DNA from: Euphorbia lathyris
Lineage: Eukaryota > Streptophyta > Magnoliopsida > Malpighiales > Euphorbiaceae
Assembly (NCBI RefSeq): GCF_963576675.1
Contig: NC_088916.1
Coordinates: 3,549,001-3,613,000 of the forward strand
Length of the DNA stretch: 64,000 bases
Direction: 5' to 3'
This document shows, piece after piece, positions 55,568-64,000 of this stretch. Under the pieces are notes generated by a model. The model worked only from the letters and a program-made list of their open reading frames with translations, was not told the origin of the DNA and did no database searches. The translations under genes and the position numbers were made by a program. The first letter of the stretch is position 1, and every line of letters starts with the position of its first letter.

Positions 55568-55937
55568 AATACATGTTTACAGAATACCACGTTATTCCCA
55601 GATCTCGAACGTCTCTCCGATTGCGTCAATAACCCAGTGTTATTACCAATCACACAAGAACGCGAGCTATCCGACAAGGGTCCTCGCTCAATTATAACTC
55701 TAAACGTTATTCCTAGGCTTCTCGATCATCTCGAATGCCTCCTAGCAAATCGTGTGAACAACCCCATGTTGTTACCGATTAAACGGAACGCGAGCCACCC
55801 AATGAGGTCCTCGCAACGAATAACTCTAAACGTTATTCCTAGGCTTCTCGATCATCTCGAACGCCTCTTAGCAAATCACGTAAACAACCTCATGTTGTTA
55901 CCGATTAAACGGAACACGAGCTACCCAATGAGGTCTG
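55568..55937 (+). repeat. Tandem repeat of 126 bp after Tat pol
   Basis: Copies start at 55694 and 55820 (ATAACTCTAAACGTTATTCC) and are nearly identical; a more diverged copy occupies about 55568-55693. The period is a multiple of three, which explains the 139-codon open frame 55559-55978. Tat/Ogre elements often carry tandem repeats downstream of pol, so I read it as 3' non-coding repeat rather than a gene. Confidence 0.8.
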
Positions 55938-56026
55938 ATAGCGCGGCGCCTAGTGTGAGTTTTTCTTACGACGATTAAATATGTATTGCGGTGAATGTGC
56001 TATGAACATGGATGTGATCTTTTAAA
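55938..56026. other. Junction of the Tat element and an Athila-like LTR
   Basis: No gene. The Tat 3' LTR is not recognisable; the element appears cut here by the minus-strand LTR that begins at about 56027. Confidence 0.4.
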
Positions 56027-56963
56027 TGTTCTTAACTCTACTAGACGCTACGACTACTTAGGGGCAAGTGTACCCCATCGTATCAAGTAATAATCTGATT
56101 AAGACTGGGTATCGAATCCACGGGATTTATAATTACAAGTATTAGACGACTCGGTTTCGTATGTTATTTAAGCGGCGATTACTTTGGGGGTGAAGTAAGA
56201 TACAACTACACACTATCCTAACTATTGGCGACTCAGATTTGTGTAGCTAAAACCCTATGAAGTGGGATGAATATTGATAAGTTATAACCACGATAAATAA
56301 TGACTCTAAATGTATACGGATAATAATTTACTCTTGCAAAGACGACTAAGTATAGTAGGACCGACCCGTGAAGCACTTAGACTACATAATTCCTAATCAA
56401 GGCGTGTCTAATGCGGGGGAATTAGAAACTAGGGCTCGTAAGTTCAGTGGCTTGTCAATTCCTACAGTTTCCGATTTGTCACTTCCGGTAGGGCAACACC
56501 TATATAACTCCCTAAAGATAGCCCGAATGGCGTCGGAAATCGCGTTCTCCTACACAATAGTCAATTATCAATATCAAAACAAGTAGCAAATACTAACACG
56601 TAAAGGGAAATAGAGATTATAAATCATGAAATTATAAATATGAAATGTATATAAATGGGATACAACCAAGCCTAGTACATAGGAAGAGTACAAGCTAATT
56701 AGCACGTAAAAGGGGAGAATCCGCCCTTGAAACTAGCAAACCGGACTCAAAGCCGTCTCCTAGGTCGTGGAGGTGGAACTCTCGAGCTTGGTGACGAATG
56801 GTGGAGCGGAACTTCGATGGAATGCCGGAACAACCGAACAAGCTCTCGAGGTGGAGAGTTTAGCTACAAAAACTGAATCTATACTACAACAAGTAACAAA
56901 ACAAGTATAGTTTGCTCTCTAGTGTGTAATTATTTCTTGGTATTAAATGAAGTTCAAGAGCTT

Positions 56964-56974
56964 CCTATTTATAG
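56964..56974 (-). promoter_or_regulatory. LTR TATA box, minus strand
   Basis: CTATAAATAGGAAGC on the minus strand, about 765 bp into the LTR. It fixes the direction of the LTR and puts the palindrome array upstream of it, in U3. Confidence 0.65.
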
Positions 56975-57049
56975 ACATCAAGCAAGGGCAAGCTTGTAAT
57001 TTCACAAGGTGCAAGTATGGGGCAACATCATTGAGTGCAGAAATCCCAT

Positions 57050-57510
57050 GATACGCCCCGCGTGAAGTGGTCTATGCCTCGCGTAAATGCCCATTCCGTC
57101 AGAAATCTCCTGCATGTGGACCAATTCTGTGTCTTGTTGTCTCAAGCACGCCCTGCATAGCTAAAGTATGCCCCGCGTGTTTGAGTCTCTGAAGTTTTAT
57201 TGCTTGAATTGGAGCTTTTACGCCGTGCGTAGCTGAAGTACGCCCTGCGTAAATGAGTCTCTGATCTTTTTACGTTGAAGAACTACCTTTTACGCCCCGC
57301 GTATGGAGAGTTGACTCCGGGAGACAATGCAGTCTGACTTTCAGGATTAGGCCAATTATTTCTGACATGTGTCATATGCCCCGCGTAGGGTGGCATACGC
57401 CCCGCGTATGCTGAGTCAGTTCCACATGGCGTCTGCAGATAAGGCAATCATTACCGACACCATGTTTCACGCCCCGCGTAGAGGATTATACGCCCCGCGT
57501 ATGGAATAGA
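57050..57510. repeat. CpG palindrome array in U3
   Basis: About eleven copies of TACGCCCCGCGTA and variants (TATGCCCCGCGTG, TACGCCCTGCGTA, TACGCCGTGCGTA), spaced 15-100 bp, in an AT-richer setting. Each copy is nearly self-complementary. The same motif recurs at 59215-59475, 60995-61180 and 61510-61705. Confidence 0.9.
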
Positions 57511-57738
57511 TTTTCGCTCCTTGCTCGTACCTGAAATACAAATCTTGCGAGCCGAGTTAGCTTGACGTTTTTATTTCCTAAACTAATCAAAAATACGGAA
57601 AATTAACTGAAAGTTTCGAAATCTATTTTTATTTCTTTATTTTATCAAAATGCTTTATTTTTGTAATTAAACTTATTTATTTTATCCGAAATCAACCCGT
57701 AAATCACGCTAAAAGATAGGGGTAAAATACCCCTATCA

Positions 57739-57752
57739 AACCTCCTCGGACT
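57739..57752 (-). other. Polypurine tract of the Athila-like element
   Basis: AGTCCGAGGAGGTT on the minus strand, directly before the LTR start. Before it stands ACTTGAGGACAAGTAAA, a stretch typical of the 3' region of Athila/Tat elements. Confidence 0.7.
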
Positions 57753-59643
57753 TTAAAGTTTTACTTGTCCTCAAGTAAAAGAAATCGAAAGACAAGGGAT
57801 TGAGAAAATTAAGAAACAAACCGAAGGTTGGTTTTGCCAAGTGCGTGATTTCAAAGTTATGGTTTTGTGCAAAGGTTTCGGTAAGTACCTACGCAAACAA
57901 TTGAGTACGGAACTTGTTTGAAACCTCCATGATCAAGATTTAATAGGCAATATTAATGGGGGCTGATTATCTTTTGAGAGTCCGATAGTACCTCACCAAG
58001 GGATTTCGCTCTTACGCTCAATTTTAGGTGGGTCGGTGTTTTAGCACTCTTCCTTGCACTTAGTCGAGATCATGTTGAATTTGCATTTTCATCCGGCTTT
58101 TTCCTCCTATAATATGGTTAGGTAATATTAAAAATGAACCCGGAGGGGGGTTGTAATGTGAGTGGCTTCTTTAGTGGTTAGTTTAAAGAAACTCGAGTTC
58201 AAAACTACCGTTTTATGATTGCACCGTATCATTGCTTATTTCGGCCTTGGCGAATTTTACAAAATATACTTCAAAATTGCTCGGGTGGAGCTTGAGAATG
58301 CCTTTTTATTTTTATCGTATCCTTTGTTTCGATAGAGGCACAAAAACAATATTTTGAAAACTTATGGCGCTTATTTGCTAAGGCCGTGACTTATTTCAGG
58401 TAATTCGGGTGCAACTTGATTATGTCAGTAATTGAACAAGAGGAAAAAGGGTTAAATGTTAAGAGGGTATTAACAAAAAAGTTGGTTAATAGGCTCGAAG
58501 GGGTTTCCTAATGTTTAATGAAAACGAGAAAAATAAATTAAGAAAAATTAGCCTAAGTGGGTTCGGTTTATCATCTATTGCCTTTTTACCACAATTAAGT
58601 GTACTTAGCCCGGTATTGGATGCAAATTGTGTGAGTCGAGTGAAGTCAAAGCTCTCGAAAAATTGTGAAAGAATTCGAGTTCTCGTACGAACTCTTTTAG
58701 GCTCAAGAATACCTCACAAAGATTCGGGTTTAAATTGTGTACTATCAAGTTTTCGCTAAATTCTCAACTATCCCGTTTTTATTGCCTTTTTAAAGTTTAT
58801 TATGGAGATAACATTTAGGTTAAGACTCAATGTCTTAGTTTAGTACTAATCCTAAGTTTTGCACAAATTCCCTAACTTTAAGATCAAGACTAAAATCTCT
58901 TAATTGAATCATTCCTTTATGTTCCGACGCTTTTATTTTGTGATGACAAATAACGGAACTTTAATTAATTTCCGAAGGAGGGATGGCGTGTCGGGAAAAT
59001 TTTAAAGAGTCAATAAATGAGTCTAATTATTTTGTTGTTATTTAATTTTTTTATTTTTGTTTTTGGTAGTGCAAACCAAACTAAAAGTGCGGGGTTGCAC
59101 GGCCCTCCGCGTTATTTAAAATGACGCCTATTCCAAGGGCATCGCAAAAAGAAGTTAAAACAAAAACAAAAATAAAGTAAGAAAAGGAAAAGAAGAAGAC
59201 CCTTAGTGGTCAGGGGCCCTACGCGAGGCGTGCCCAGGGGGGCGCCCCACGTAGGGTAGCATTTTTAATGCGATTTGAGGCAGAGACTCAAATACGCGGG
59301 GCGTAATAGGGAGGGCGCCCCGCATAAGGCGGTGTTTTTATTATTTTTGGAGTCAGAGACTCAAATACGCGGGGCGCAGGAACAGGGCGCCCCGCGTGTT
59401 TGAGTTTCTGAACTTTTTTACGCATGAAAATGAGGGGTACGCGGGACGTTCCATGGGGTACACCCTGCATGGTGTTATTCTAAACAATAAAATGAAAATA
59501 ACGAGAGCACAAAACACAAACAGAACGTAACAATTTCAATTAAAAAGAACATCCTACATTAAAAACACAAAAACAACATAGGAAATAATAAAAACAACCT
59601 CAAAAAGAAAATAAAGAAAACATGAAAAGAAAAGAGAGGGGAA
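57753..59643 (-). other. Non-coding 3' region of the Athila-like element
   Basis: No supported gene in 1.9 kb; the longest open frames (for example 58511-58759, plus strand) have no known motif. It contains a palindrome cluster at 59215-59475. Long non-coding 3' regions are usual in Athila elements. Confidence 0.6.
59215..59475. repeat. CpG palindrome cluster, 3' of the accessory ORF
   Basis: Roughly eight half- or full palindromes: TACGCGAGGCGTG, CGCCCCACGTAGG, TACGCGGGGCGTAA, CGCCCCGCATAAG, TACGCGGGGCGCAG, CGCCCCGCGTGTT, TACGCGGGACGTT, TACACCCTGCATG. They alternate in orientation. Confidence 0.88.
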
Positions 59644-60841
59644 CTAAGGTTGTGGTGGAGGCGGGTTGTCACGGATGTTGAAGTGGGTGTAGAAGGCGTT
59701 GGTGAAGGCGTCAAAGTTAGCCCTATCCTCTAGCCGTTGAGCCTCGAGGGTATCGAAGCGGGAGTCGAAATGAGCCCGATCCCGACGTTGGTTATCCTCT
59801 AAAATATCCAACCGAGCATAAATAGAGTTAAAATCATGGAGGGGTGGAGGACTAAAATTGAGACCCAAGCTCGAGTCTGAGTCACCTTCCGCATTGGAGT
59901 TAGCTGCCCCCGAGGTCTCGCCCGGGCCGGAAGTTGGATTATTTAAGGATTTAAAAGCGTTTTTGTCCAATGGCCAAGGCACAAGGCGCGGGAGGCGCTC
60001 GAGGGCCGCTTCACCGAGAGCGGCAAGGGCGAAGATGGTGACGAGGTGGCCAAAACCGAGCTTGGCCCGCTTCCGGATGGGTGTGGAGTGGAGGTGAGCA
60101 GCCACGTGGTAGGCGAGGTCATAGGTGAGCCCATTGACACAACAGTAGAGGGCCAACAGTTCATGTTTGTTGACCTTAGAGGCCTCGGACTTCCCCGAGA
60201 AGTAAAATGAGATGAAATGGTGGAGAAGTTGGAGAAGTTGGAGGATAGGGTCACGGATGAGAGATGGGCGGAGGTTGGAGATGTGATAGTCATCGGACCC
60301 AGTAATGGAGGCCCAAAACTCACGAGCGGCAGCGCCGGTGGGCCAACTAGATCTGCCCCCCCTCCGTTTGGAAAGTTAAATGGTGCTGGAGCCATTGAGT
60401 GTCAATGGAGAATGGGCGGTTGTGGAGGCAGAAGTTGAAGAGTGCGGCTCCGGGGACGTTGTTGGAGGTGAGGGTGGTGTAGAACTCAAGGACCAAGGAG
60501 GGGTACACGTGGTATTCTTTACTATAGATGTCATACCATCCGAGGGCACGGAGATGAGCTTCAAAAGGCGTGCCGAGATCGTGTTGATCGAGCATGCTAC
60601 GTGGGATATAGGGAAGCTCCATAACGGTGGCGGCACAAAGGTCTTCGTACCGGGTGGCCTCCTCCTCGGTGAGAAGGTGAAAAGGGGCCCGGTATAGGTG
60701 GGTGAGAGGGGGCGTGCTTTCCCGCTCGGGTGGCTGTTGTGGTTGGTTTTGGGTGCGGGAGGAGCGAGTGGTGCGAGCTCGATGAGCTTGCATTTGTTGG
60801 TCGAGGGGAGTGTTAACGGCTGCTCGTTTGCTTTGGGTCAT
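59644..60841 (-). pseudogene. Accessory ORF of the Athila-like element ('putative plant transposon protein' type)
   Basis: The start is ATG 60841-60839 (MTQSKRAAVNTP). Residues about 60-165: FHLLTEEEATRYEDLC, LRALGWYDIYSKEYHVYPSL, VLEFYTTL, FNFCLHNRPFSIDT; then, after an indel in a G-run at about 60356-60362, REFWASITG, LLALYCCVNGLTYDLAYHVAAHL and, near the end, a coiled-coil-like segment (DILEDNQRRDRAHF, RFDTLEAQRLEDRANF). The YPSLVLEFYTT motif resembles YPDLVREFYHN of the Sirevirus third ORF. Proteins of this sort are found beside gag/pol in Athila-type elements; their role is not known. The single-base indel makes this a pseudogene of about 399 codons. I see no membrane segment in the main frame. 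Confidence 0.7.
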
Positions 60842-60943
60842 GATTGGATGAGGAAGAAGGGAGAAGGAATGAAGAGGGAGTGGGAGATGAGTGTTGTGAA
60901 GAGTTGGGGTAGTTGTGAGGAAGGAAAGGGAGAAAAAAGGAAG

Positions 60944-60953
60944 ATATATATAG
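60944..60953 (-). promoter_or_regulatory. Probable internal TATA box before the accessory ORF
   Basis: CTATATATATCTTCC on the minus strand, about 104 nt before the ATG at 60841, with a leader rich in C and T. Directly upstream lies a palindrome cluster (60995-61180) like the one in the LTR U3. Confidence 0.55.
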
Positions 60954-60994
60954 GGGAGAAGTGGGGAATCCAAGCAAAGCTCGGATTCCCAGAG

Positions 60995-61180
60995 GGGTAC
61001 GCGAGGCGTAAAGGGGCCACGCCACGCGTATCCCTCCCCCTGATGTTATTTTGCGCAAGAATGGTGAGATACGCGCGGCGTAAATAGGGTTACGTCACGC
61101 GTATCGGACCTCATGCTCCTTTTTTATGACAAAAAGGGCGGAGATGCGGGGCGTAAATGGGGTTACGCCCCGCGTATGAG
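60995..61180. repeat. CpG palindrome cluster upstream of the accessory ORF
   Basis: Three pairs in opposite orientation: TACGCGAGGCGTAA with CACGCCACGCGTATC; TACGCGCGGCGTAAA with TACGTCACGCGTATC; ATGCGGGGCGTAAA with TACGCCCCGCGTATG. Each pair can form a stem with a 6-8 nt loop. Confidence 0.9.
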
Positions 61181-61509
61181 GACGGAAGATGAAGGATTTT
61201 TGTGGTTTTTGGTATTTTTCTGATTTTTTGACTTTTGGATTTATGAGTGTTTAATGATTTTTAATTGATTTTATGATTTTTATGTTTTATTTATGACTCT
61301 TTTTAATTTTTTATTAATGTGTAATTAAGGAGGTAGTTAATGAAAATTTATTATGGAGGGAAGTTGAAAATTTGAATTTGGAAGGATGGAAATTGATTGG
61401 GTGGAAGAGGAGGTGGAGTGTGGAAGTGGAAAAGTTGTATAGGGAAGAGGAGTGATGGGAAGTTTGAGAAAGAGGGAGTTGCCATGGGGAGTTATAATTC
61501 ACAACTCCC

Positions 61510-61705
61510 TGAGGATACGCGCGGCGTACCCTAGGGTACGCCCCGCGTGTCCTCTACGTGGCACTTATTAAACAAGAGCGTCAATGAGTAACGTGTACGC
61601 GGGGCGCAAATTCAGGTACGCCGCGCGTAGTGTGTCCTTTATTAAGTAAAAGGGGCAGACACACAACTACGCGGGGTGCAAGGGGTTGTACACCCCGCGT
61701 ATTTT
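61510..61705. repeat. CpG palindrome cluster between gag and the accessory ORF
   Basis: Again three pairs: TACGCGCGGCGTACC/TACGCCCCGCGTGTC; TACGCGGGGCGCAAA/TACGCCGCGCGTAGT; TACGCGGGGTGCAAG/TACACCCCGCGTATT. The 61181-61509 gap between clusters is AT-rich and non-coding. Confidence 0.9.
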
Positions 61706-61921
61706 AAGGGTTTTGGATTAATGTGGGATTTGTTTTTCTTTTGATTTTATGAAAATAAAAGAAAATGGGAGAAAATAAAATAAAGTAAAAATGAAGATGA
61801 AAATAAAATAACAATAATGCAAAAGAGATAACGTTTATAATACATATAGACAAGTGGTTCAAGGAATTCAAACCGATGCTACGTTTTGAGTCGAAGTAGC
61901 TCGACTTTCTTATATGGCGGC
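61706..61921 (-). other. Non-coding stretch downstream of gag
   Basis: AT-rich, no gene. In an intact Athila element protease, RT, RNase H and integrase would follow gag; none is visible anywhere between here and 57738, so pol has been lost. Confidence 0.6.
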
Positions 61922-62781
61922 TTATTGCAAGATGTCCGCGTTGGAGCTTGACGGGTCCGAACTCCTATTGTTGAGGAGCGTTATCACTTGTCCGGATTCC
62001 CTATTCTTACCTCGCGGGTTTTGTTCAGTGTTCGCCGGGAGGGTTCCTAGTGGCCTTTCTTGTTGTTGACGGTTTAGGTGGACCACCTGGCGGCTAAGAT
62101 CCCTGCAAAACACTTCGCTATCGGAAAGACGGGTTAATATGTCCTTTAACAAGGACGTGACCGATTGGTCGTGTACATTGTTGGAAGGTGGAGCGTTCCG
62201 ATGGCTTGTGATTGCCCGAGTCCGTTTTCGCAAAATTCTTGCTCAAAGCCGGATGGGGGCCTCAACACGTTATTATTATTGCCATATGATAAGTTCGGGT
62301 GTTGGTACCGAGGCCTCCATCCGCCGTTATTATTATTATTATTGTGTTGAGAATAGGAGTTCGGATGGGAATTATACCTTTGGTTGCCTCCTATATAACT
62401 TACGTTTTTGGCATCGCCGGCGAAGGGGCTACCGGTTTGGCAATTAAACGCATCATGGTCTCCACCACAGTGAGTGCACATCAAGACCTGCACACTTTTA
62501 TTGAGGCTCAATTGGGAGATCAACGAGTCAAGTTTCTTGTTCATTTCTGCTATGGAGCTTTTCGGAGCCTCTTTCTCCACAGTGAATGTCTGGTGTCGCG
62601 ACGGGCTGGCAAGCCGATCCTCTTGCCATTGCACACTTTTCCTTGCGAGCTCATGAATGAGCTCGTAGGCCTCACTAGCTGACTTCCGAAATAGATCCCC
62701 ACCTGCAGCGGAATCAACAGTCGCACGGTTAGTTGGGGTTAACCCGTGGTAAAAAGTGCTTACCAAGTCGTGCTTTGGGAT
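61922..62781 (-). pseudogene. gag: Athila-like gag, 5' cut and frameshifted
   Basis: The minus-strand frame begins at the LTR junction 62781 with PKHDLVSTFYHGLTP, the end of the retrotransposon gag core, then AAGGDLFRKSASEAYELI, a coiled stretch (MNKKLDSLISQL) and a zinc knuckle CTHCGGDHDAFNC. Near 62200 the frame shifts; the family C-terminal pattern (SLLKDIL, ERPLGTLPANTEQNPRG, QVITL) continues to the stop at 61922. Gag would form the particle. The N-terminal half is beyond the inserted LTR, outside the window or lost. Confidence 0.82.
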
Positions 62782-63766
62782 TGTTGAGCGATTTCCGCAA
62801 GTGCACGATATACGCTTGTAGTAATAAAAGATATCGAACCCATAGGGAACACTTTTTAACTAAAACTTTATTTAATTCGGTTTAATCACGTGTTTAGGTT
62901 TAATAAAAGAAATACGTTTAGTTGATGGAATAGGTTTTGGTAAATTAGGATTAGATAGAAGGATTATATCGAGTTTAGAGAACAATTCCGTTTTGGAATT
63001 TTGATTACAAAACAGATACTTCCGTAATTGGAATAAAATAGATCTTATTTTCATAAAGCAAAGTAAACAACTTTAACTTTGTGAGATTATGGACATGTAA
63101 CAATATAGCGATTTACTCAATTAAATGGCTTCGAACCATAGAAATCCCCCTGGCGTTGAGATGATTCCTACCTTAATCAAACTAGTGTTTTATTTCTGAT
63201 AAGCCGCGATCAACGATTATGTCATCCATAAAAACTAAATTTGTTAAGTGTTCAACAAAGTTCTTATATGAATAAGATGGAATAGAACGTTTTAAGAAAA
63301 ACACCAATTTATCATTTTGAAAATCATTTTGTCAGAACAATATCAAAATAACAAACAGTAAGAATATATTGAATAAATAAGTATATCATTAATGAAATGT
63401 GAATTTTCACAAGTTAACAGAGAAGTAGAAACTTGGATAGCATTGCAACGAAAACTTTGAGATCCGGGTTGTCAGTCTTTCTCTCAAACTCCGTAGGTTC
63501 GTCAAACCTCATGCGCTTCAGCCGTCAATTCTTCTCGCTGGATCTTCGGAATAGAGACTGGTCTCGTCCACTATCAGAATGAAAACTAAACTAATACTAT
63601 GTTTATAACTAATCTAAATACAATTCGTGTACAACACGATTGTTTACAGAAATGAAATCTAACTTTCTGATTCTTTTCTGAATCAGAAACTCAACATAAC
63701 AACTTTCTTCTCTAATTTCTCTAACTTTTCCAACTTAACCAACCTTGATTTCTGAAATGGATCACT

Positions 63767-63778
63767 TATTTATAGTTG
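63767..63778 (-). promoter_or_regulatory. TATA box of the second LTR
   Basis: CTATAAATAAGTG on the minus strand. A hairpin (63891-63927) lies about 115 bp upstream. Confidence 0.55.
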
Positions 63779-63890
63779 TTGAAGGGTTGTAAATGACGGG
63801 TCGTGTCTGCTGGTGAAGGGTCGCTTTTATCCGAACGAACAGACGCATTTTTCCGTTTTAAACATGTGTTTAGTGTGCAGGAAGGTTCGC

Positions 63891-63927
63891 TGTCGTGACT
63901 GAGATTCTGAAAATCTCAGTCGCGACA
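63891..63927. repeat. Hairpin in U3 of the second LTR
   Basis: TGTCGTGACTGAGATT and AATCTCAGTCGCGACA pair over 16 bases with one mismatch around a 4-5 nt loop. A further half copy (GTCGCGACTGAGATTTT) begins at about 63977. The position matches the palindrome array of the 56027-57738 LTR. Confidence 0.88.
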
Positions 63928-64000
63928 GGGGATATAGGGGCGAGCTTGAAAACTTCATTTCCCCCGATCTGGCCTCCGCAAGTCGCGACTGAGATTTTGA

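Larger units (their letters stand above)
56027..57738 (-). repeat. Athila-like LTR (minus strand)
   Basis: On the minus strand it starts TGATAGGGGTATTTTACCCC at 57738, directly after a polypurine tract. It carries a TATA box (CTATAAATAGG, 56964-56974) and ends near 56027 after a module with GTACACTTGCCCC and ATTCGATACCC. The last few bases are uncertain. Its U3 holds the palindrome array 57050-57510. A 72-codon open frame at 56368 is chance. Confidence 0.72.
62782..64000 (-). repeat. LTR of a second Athila/Tat-type element (minus strand), incomplete
   Basis: On the minus strand the LTR ends CGCTCAACA at 62782, inside the gag of the Athila-like element. Like the 56027 LTR it has a GTGCACTTGC and a TTCGATATC module near its 3' end and a TATA box (CTATAAATAAGTG, about 63767-63778) about 1 kb upstream of it, so the two families are related in plan but not in most of their sequence. 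Solo LTR or part of a full element cannot be told; the expected duplication is GGGAT (62777-62781). Short open frames inside are chance. Confidence 0.65.

Noticed and set aside
55559..55978. 139-codon open frame as a novel protein
   Set aside because: Explained by a tandem repeat whose period is divisible by three, at the usual place of Tat 3' repeats.
56091..56130. A tRNA gene suggested by a B-box-like GGTATCGAATCC
   Set aside because: No A box at the right spacing and no cloverleaf; treated as an LTR module.
59858..60697. Plus-strand open frames at 59858-60097 and 60380-60697
   Set aside because: They lie opposite the accessory ORF, whose minus-strand frames carry the family motifs.
62139..62682. 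Plus-strand open frames opposite the Athila-like gag
   Set aside because: Shadows; the minus strand shows the zinc knuckle and gag pattern.

Overview
The window is nuclear DNA of a flowering plant, very probably a eudicot with a transposon-rich genome. The evidence is the plant-specific lineages stacked in it: a chromodomain-bearing Ty3/gypsy element (Tekay/Del type), a Tat-type gypsy with two RNase H domains, Athila-type gypsy pieces, Sirevirus-type Ty1/copia elements, plant L1 LINEs ending in an RNase H domain, a Stowaway-like MITE, and a plant mobile domain (PMD) gene inside a terminal-inverted-repeat element. I see no ordinary host gene, tRNA, rRNA or CRISPR array. Nearly every base belongs to a transposon, a transposon relic or AT-rich spacer. 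The species cannot be told from what I can see.

Left block (1-18012). The 3' part of a Tekay-like gypsy element (pol, polypurine tract, LTR 2676-4960) lies in the third ORF of minus-strand Sirevirus A (4961-14297). Sirevirus A in turn sits in an old LINE (14298-14603 and 17259-18012). A second LINE (14604-17258) is inserted in that old LINE and is bracketed by a readable target-site duplication.

Middle block (18013-28300). AT-rich DNA carries several fold-back elements, a Stowaway-like MITE, two LINE tails and a 3.7 kb element with inverted ends. That element carries a broken intron-containing PMD gene and two clusters of GC-rich palindromes, one of them a near-perfect hairpin with 72-nt arms.

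Right block (28300-56026). A Tat-type gypsy element (28300-30410 and 52048 to about 56026) is split by Sirevirus E2 (30411-52047). The 3' LTR of E2 is split by a younger Sirevirus E3 (40898-51034). Duplications TACGA/TACGA and CTGTC/CTCTC mark the two insertions. The E2 LTRs differ by about 2% and the E3 LTRs by about 1% by eye, which agrees with the nesting order.

Far right (56027-64000). A minus-strand Athila-like, pol-less element (LTR about 56027-57738, accessory ORF 59644-60841, gag 61922-62781) is cut at 62782 by the LTR of another element. Its U3 and internal regions are strewn with a CpG-rich palindrome, TACGCCCCGCGTA and its variants.

Main theme: all three Sireviruses and the Athila-like element carry an extra gene after or outside pol. 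In each, that gene is preceded by its own plant-type TATA box about 105-120 nt before the ATG and a pyrimidine-rich leader. The proteins look nuclear (basic, acidic and coiled-coil segments, no membrane segment) and share a short motif seen in 'putative plant transposon protein' families. In the Athila-like element the upstream region of this gene carries the same palindrome array as the LTR promoter. Almost every coding region is broken, mostly by C-to-T type stop codons.
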